From: Rhodococcus sp. SBT000017
GTDB lineage: Bacteria > Actinomycetota > Actinomycetes > Mycobacteriales > Mycobacteriaceae
Assembly: GCF_003688915.1 (NCBI RefSeq)
Contig: NZ_REFU01000001.1
Span: 2,170,001 to 2,234,000 of the forward strand
DNA length: 64,000 nt
Direction of reading: 5' to 3'
A program made the translations under genes and the position numbers. This document shows positions 62,831-64,000 of this stretch, piece after piece (position 1 is the first letter of the stretch; every line of letters starts with the position of its first letter). The notes below the pieces were generated by a model. It saw nothing but the letters and a program-made list of their open reading frames with translations. It had not been told where the DNA came from and did not search any database.

Positions 62831-64000
62831 GTGACCGTTCACAACTGGACTAGCCTCGGAATCATGGTCGCGGGTCAGCCTGCGTCGGCTCCTCTTCGCG
62901 ACTTCCGCGCGGTGGCGCGGCTCCTCGTGGGGCACTTCGCCGCCAACACCCCCTGCGGGTCATTGCCGGGCGAGCAGCTCCACGGCGACGTCACCGAATT
63001 CACCGTCAAGTGCATCAGTATCGCCGTGCAGATGCTCGACGAACGGCGTGCTCCGGCCGAGTCCGACCTGGCCGAACTTCGCGCCAAGGCCAGCCAGTGG
63101 GCCCGCGAAGGTGTGCCCCTCGAGTCCGTCCTCAGCGTCTACCACGAGGGCATCCAGATCGGCTGGAATCTCGTGTCCAAGAGGGCAGGTGAGGGCGACG
63201 CCGCTCAACTGATCGAGGCCGCGCGGATGTTCGTGCTGCTGTCGGAGAAGGTCTCCATCGCGGCCAGCAAGAGCTACGTCGAGGAACTCCAAGCGGTGGC
63301 CAGTGAGCACCACACGGCAGCGCACACCCTGGTGACCTCGCTGCTCAGCGGCCACAACGCGGTCTCGATGGCCCGTCAATCCGGCATCGAACTCGCCGAC
63401 AGCTACCTCGTACTCGCCATCTCGGTGCCGCCGCACCCCGACGAGAACGACCCCAACATCCAGAAGACCGTCGCCGCCCGCAGAAAGCTGCGCCGCGTCC
63501 AGGCCGAGCTGGCCACGATCTGCGGTCGCACTCCCCTGTCTCTGCTCAGCACCGAGGGAGGCACCGTGCTCATTCCCGGCAACCACGACGACGAATGGGT
63601 CGAGGCCCTGGTGCATCGCATCGGTACCGCCGCCGAGGTTCCCGTCACCGTCACCGCCGAGCAGGCCGCTACTTCCGATATCCCCACCGCAGCCGATCAG
63701 GTACACGAACTGCTGTCGTTGGCGCACCAGTTGCACCGCCCGTCCGGCCTGTACCGCATGGACGACCTGGTGCTCGAGTACCAGCTCACGCGTCCCGGCC
63801 CCGGCCGTCGCCACCTGACCCAGATCCTCGAGCCCCTCGACTCGTCACCGGAGCTGCTCGAGACCCTCGAGATCCACATCTCGCACGATCTGAACCGTCA
63901 GCGGTCCGCTCGCCAGCTCCATCTGCACACCAACACCGTCGACTACCGCCTCAAGCGGATCGCTCAGCTGACCGGGTTCGACCCCACCCGTCCCTCGGGA
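62831..64000 (+). CDS. PucR/CdaR-type helix-turn-helix regulator, C-terminus cut by window edge
   Basis: The visible 390 codons carry a long N-terminal helical region (about 1-150), a middle GGDEF-like/CdaR-type segment (about 160-310) and the start of a PucR C-terminal helix-turn-helix (HISHDLNRQRSARQLHLHTNTVDYRLKRIAQLTG). The pattern LHTNTVDYRLKRI is diagnostic for this family. The start is GTG 62831 with AAGGG about 7 nt upstream; ATG 62864 is an alternative. The last few residues lie beyond the window. Target genes are unknown; divergent from the desaturase-like gene. Confidence 0.88.
   Translation, partial: MTVHNWTSLGIMVAGQPASAPLRDFRAVARLLVGHFAANTPCGSLPGEQLHGDVTEFTVKCISIAVQMLDERRAPAESDLAELRAKASQWAREGVPLESVLSVYHEGIQIGWNLVSKRAGEGDAAQLIEAARMFVLLSEKVSIAASKSYVEELQAVASEHHTAAHTLVTSLLSGHNAVSMARQSGIELADSYLVLAISVPPHPDENDPNIQKTVAARRKLRRVQAELATICGRTPLSLLSTEGGTVLIPGNHDDEWVEALVHRIGTAAEVPVTVTAEQAATSDIPTAADQVHELLSLAHQLHRPSGLYRMDDLVLEYQLTRPGPGRRHLTQILEPLDSSPELLETLEIHISHDLNRQRSARQLHLHTNTVDYRLKRIAQLTGFDPTRPSG

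Overview
The window is high-GC actinobacterial chromosome, almost certainly Rhodococcus or a close relative in the Mycobacteriales. Long runs of genes match the known order of Mycobacterium tuberculosis: mprA-mprB-pepD (Rv0981-0983); Rv0954/Rv0955(perM)/purN/purH and the Rv0958/Rv0959 AAA-VWA pair; sucC-sucD; an M23 peptidase (Rv0950c-like); uvrD1/pcrA (Rv0949); a small chorismate mutase (Rv0948c); and pgi (Rv0946c). Genes are dense, often with ATGA or GTGA overlaps, and use many GTG and TTG starts. I see no rRNA, tRNA, CRISPR array, prophage or complete insertion sequence. The first and last genes (pepD, a PucR-type regulator) are cut by the window edges.

Layout. 1-4.3 kb: envelope-stress system MprAB with the HtrA-like protease PepD, a TRIC-type channel and a tiny secreted PASTA-like protein. 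4.4-10 kb: CorA transporter, Tat-exported purple acid phosphatase, RtcB RNA ligase, ferritin-like/VIT1 protein. 10-12.8 kb: a zinc-starvation island of two divergent operons (MRF-like GTPase, L31, L32; and L28, L33, S14, S18), all cysteine-poor paralogues, with two Zur-box-like palindromes between them. 12.8-24.3 kb: AEC transporter, lipoprotein, DUF1707 protein, VWA/AAA pair, DUF559 cassette A, purine genes and two membrane proteins. 24.4-29.9 kb: sulfone-sulfur monooxygenases, a three-gene secreted WxL/DUF916-like locus and a DUF2200 protein. 30-42 kb: sucCD, membrane protein, M23 peptidase, PcrA, chorismate mutase, GabD, Pgi, then DUF559 cassette B. 43-50 kb: acyl-CoA dehydrogenase, TetR and divergent enoyl-CoA hydratase plus HXXXD acyltransferase, SDR, flavoprotein disulfide reductase, TMEM175-like channel. 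50.4-55.7 kb: IclR regulator facing a GntP permease/CoA-transferase/HMG-CoA-lyase-like/2-hydroxyacid dehydrogenase operon. 55.8-64 kb: MOSC protein, carboxylesterase, Fpg/Nei glycosylase, ThyA-FolA, cupin, universal stress protein, a desaturase-like protein and the PucR-type regulator.

The most unusual signal is a pair of about 1.1-kb cassettes (18251-19355 and 41842-42962). Each holds one DUF559/Vsr-like nuclease-fold gene, and each is bracketed by two related long palindromes. The palindromes have 18-28-nt arms; the gene's stop codon touches or lies inside the downstream palindrome. The two cassettes use unrelated palindrome sequences but share the same architecture and size, and both sit in otherwise conserved housekeeping gene order. 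Similar solitary palindromes lie near 5.45, 7.33 and 25.56 kb. This suggests a family of gene-plus-palindrome elements, loosely like REP/RAYT pairs; that reading is an inference. Other points of note are the WxL-like trio in an actinobacterium, a permease frame that runs 355 nt into the next gene with no stop, a P-loop-less MRF/CobW protein in the zinc island, and a desaturase homologue with two substituted iron ligands.
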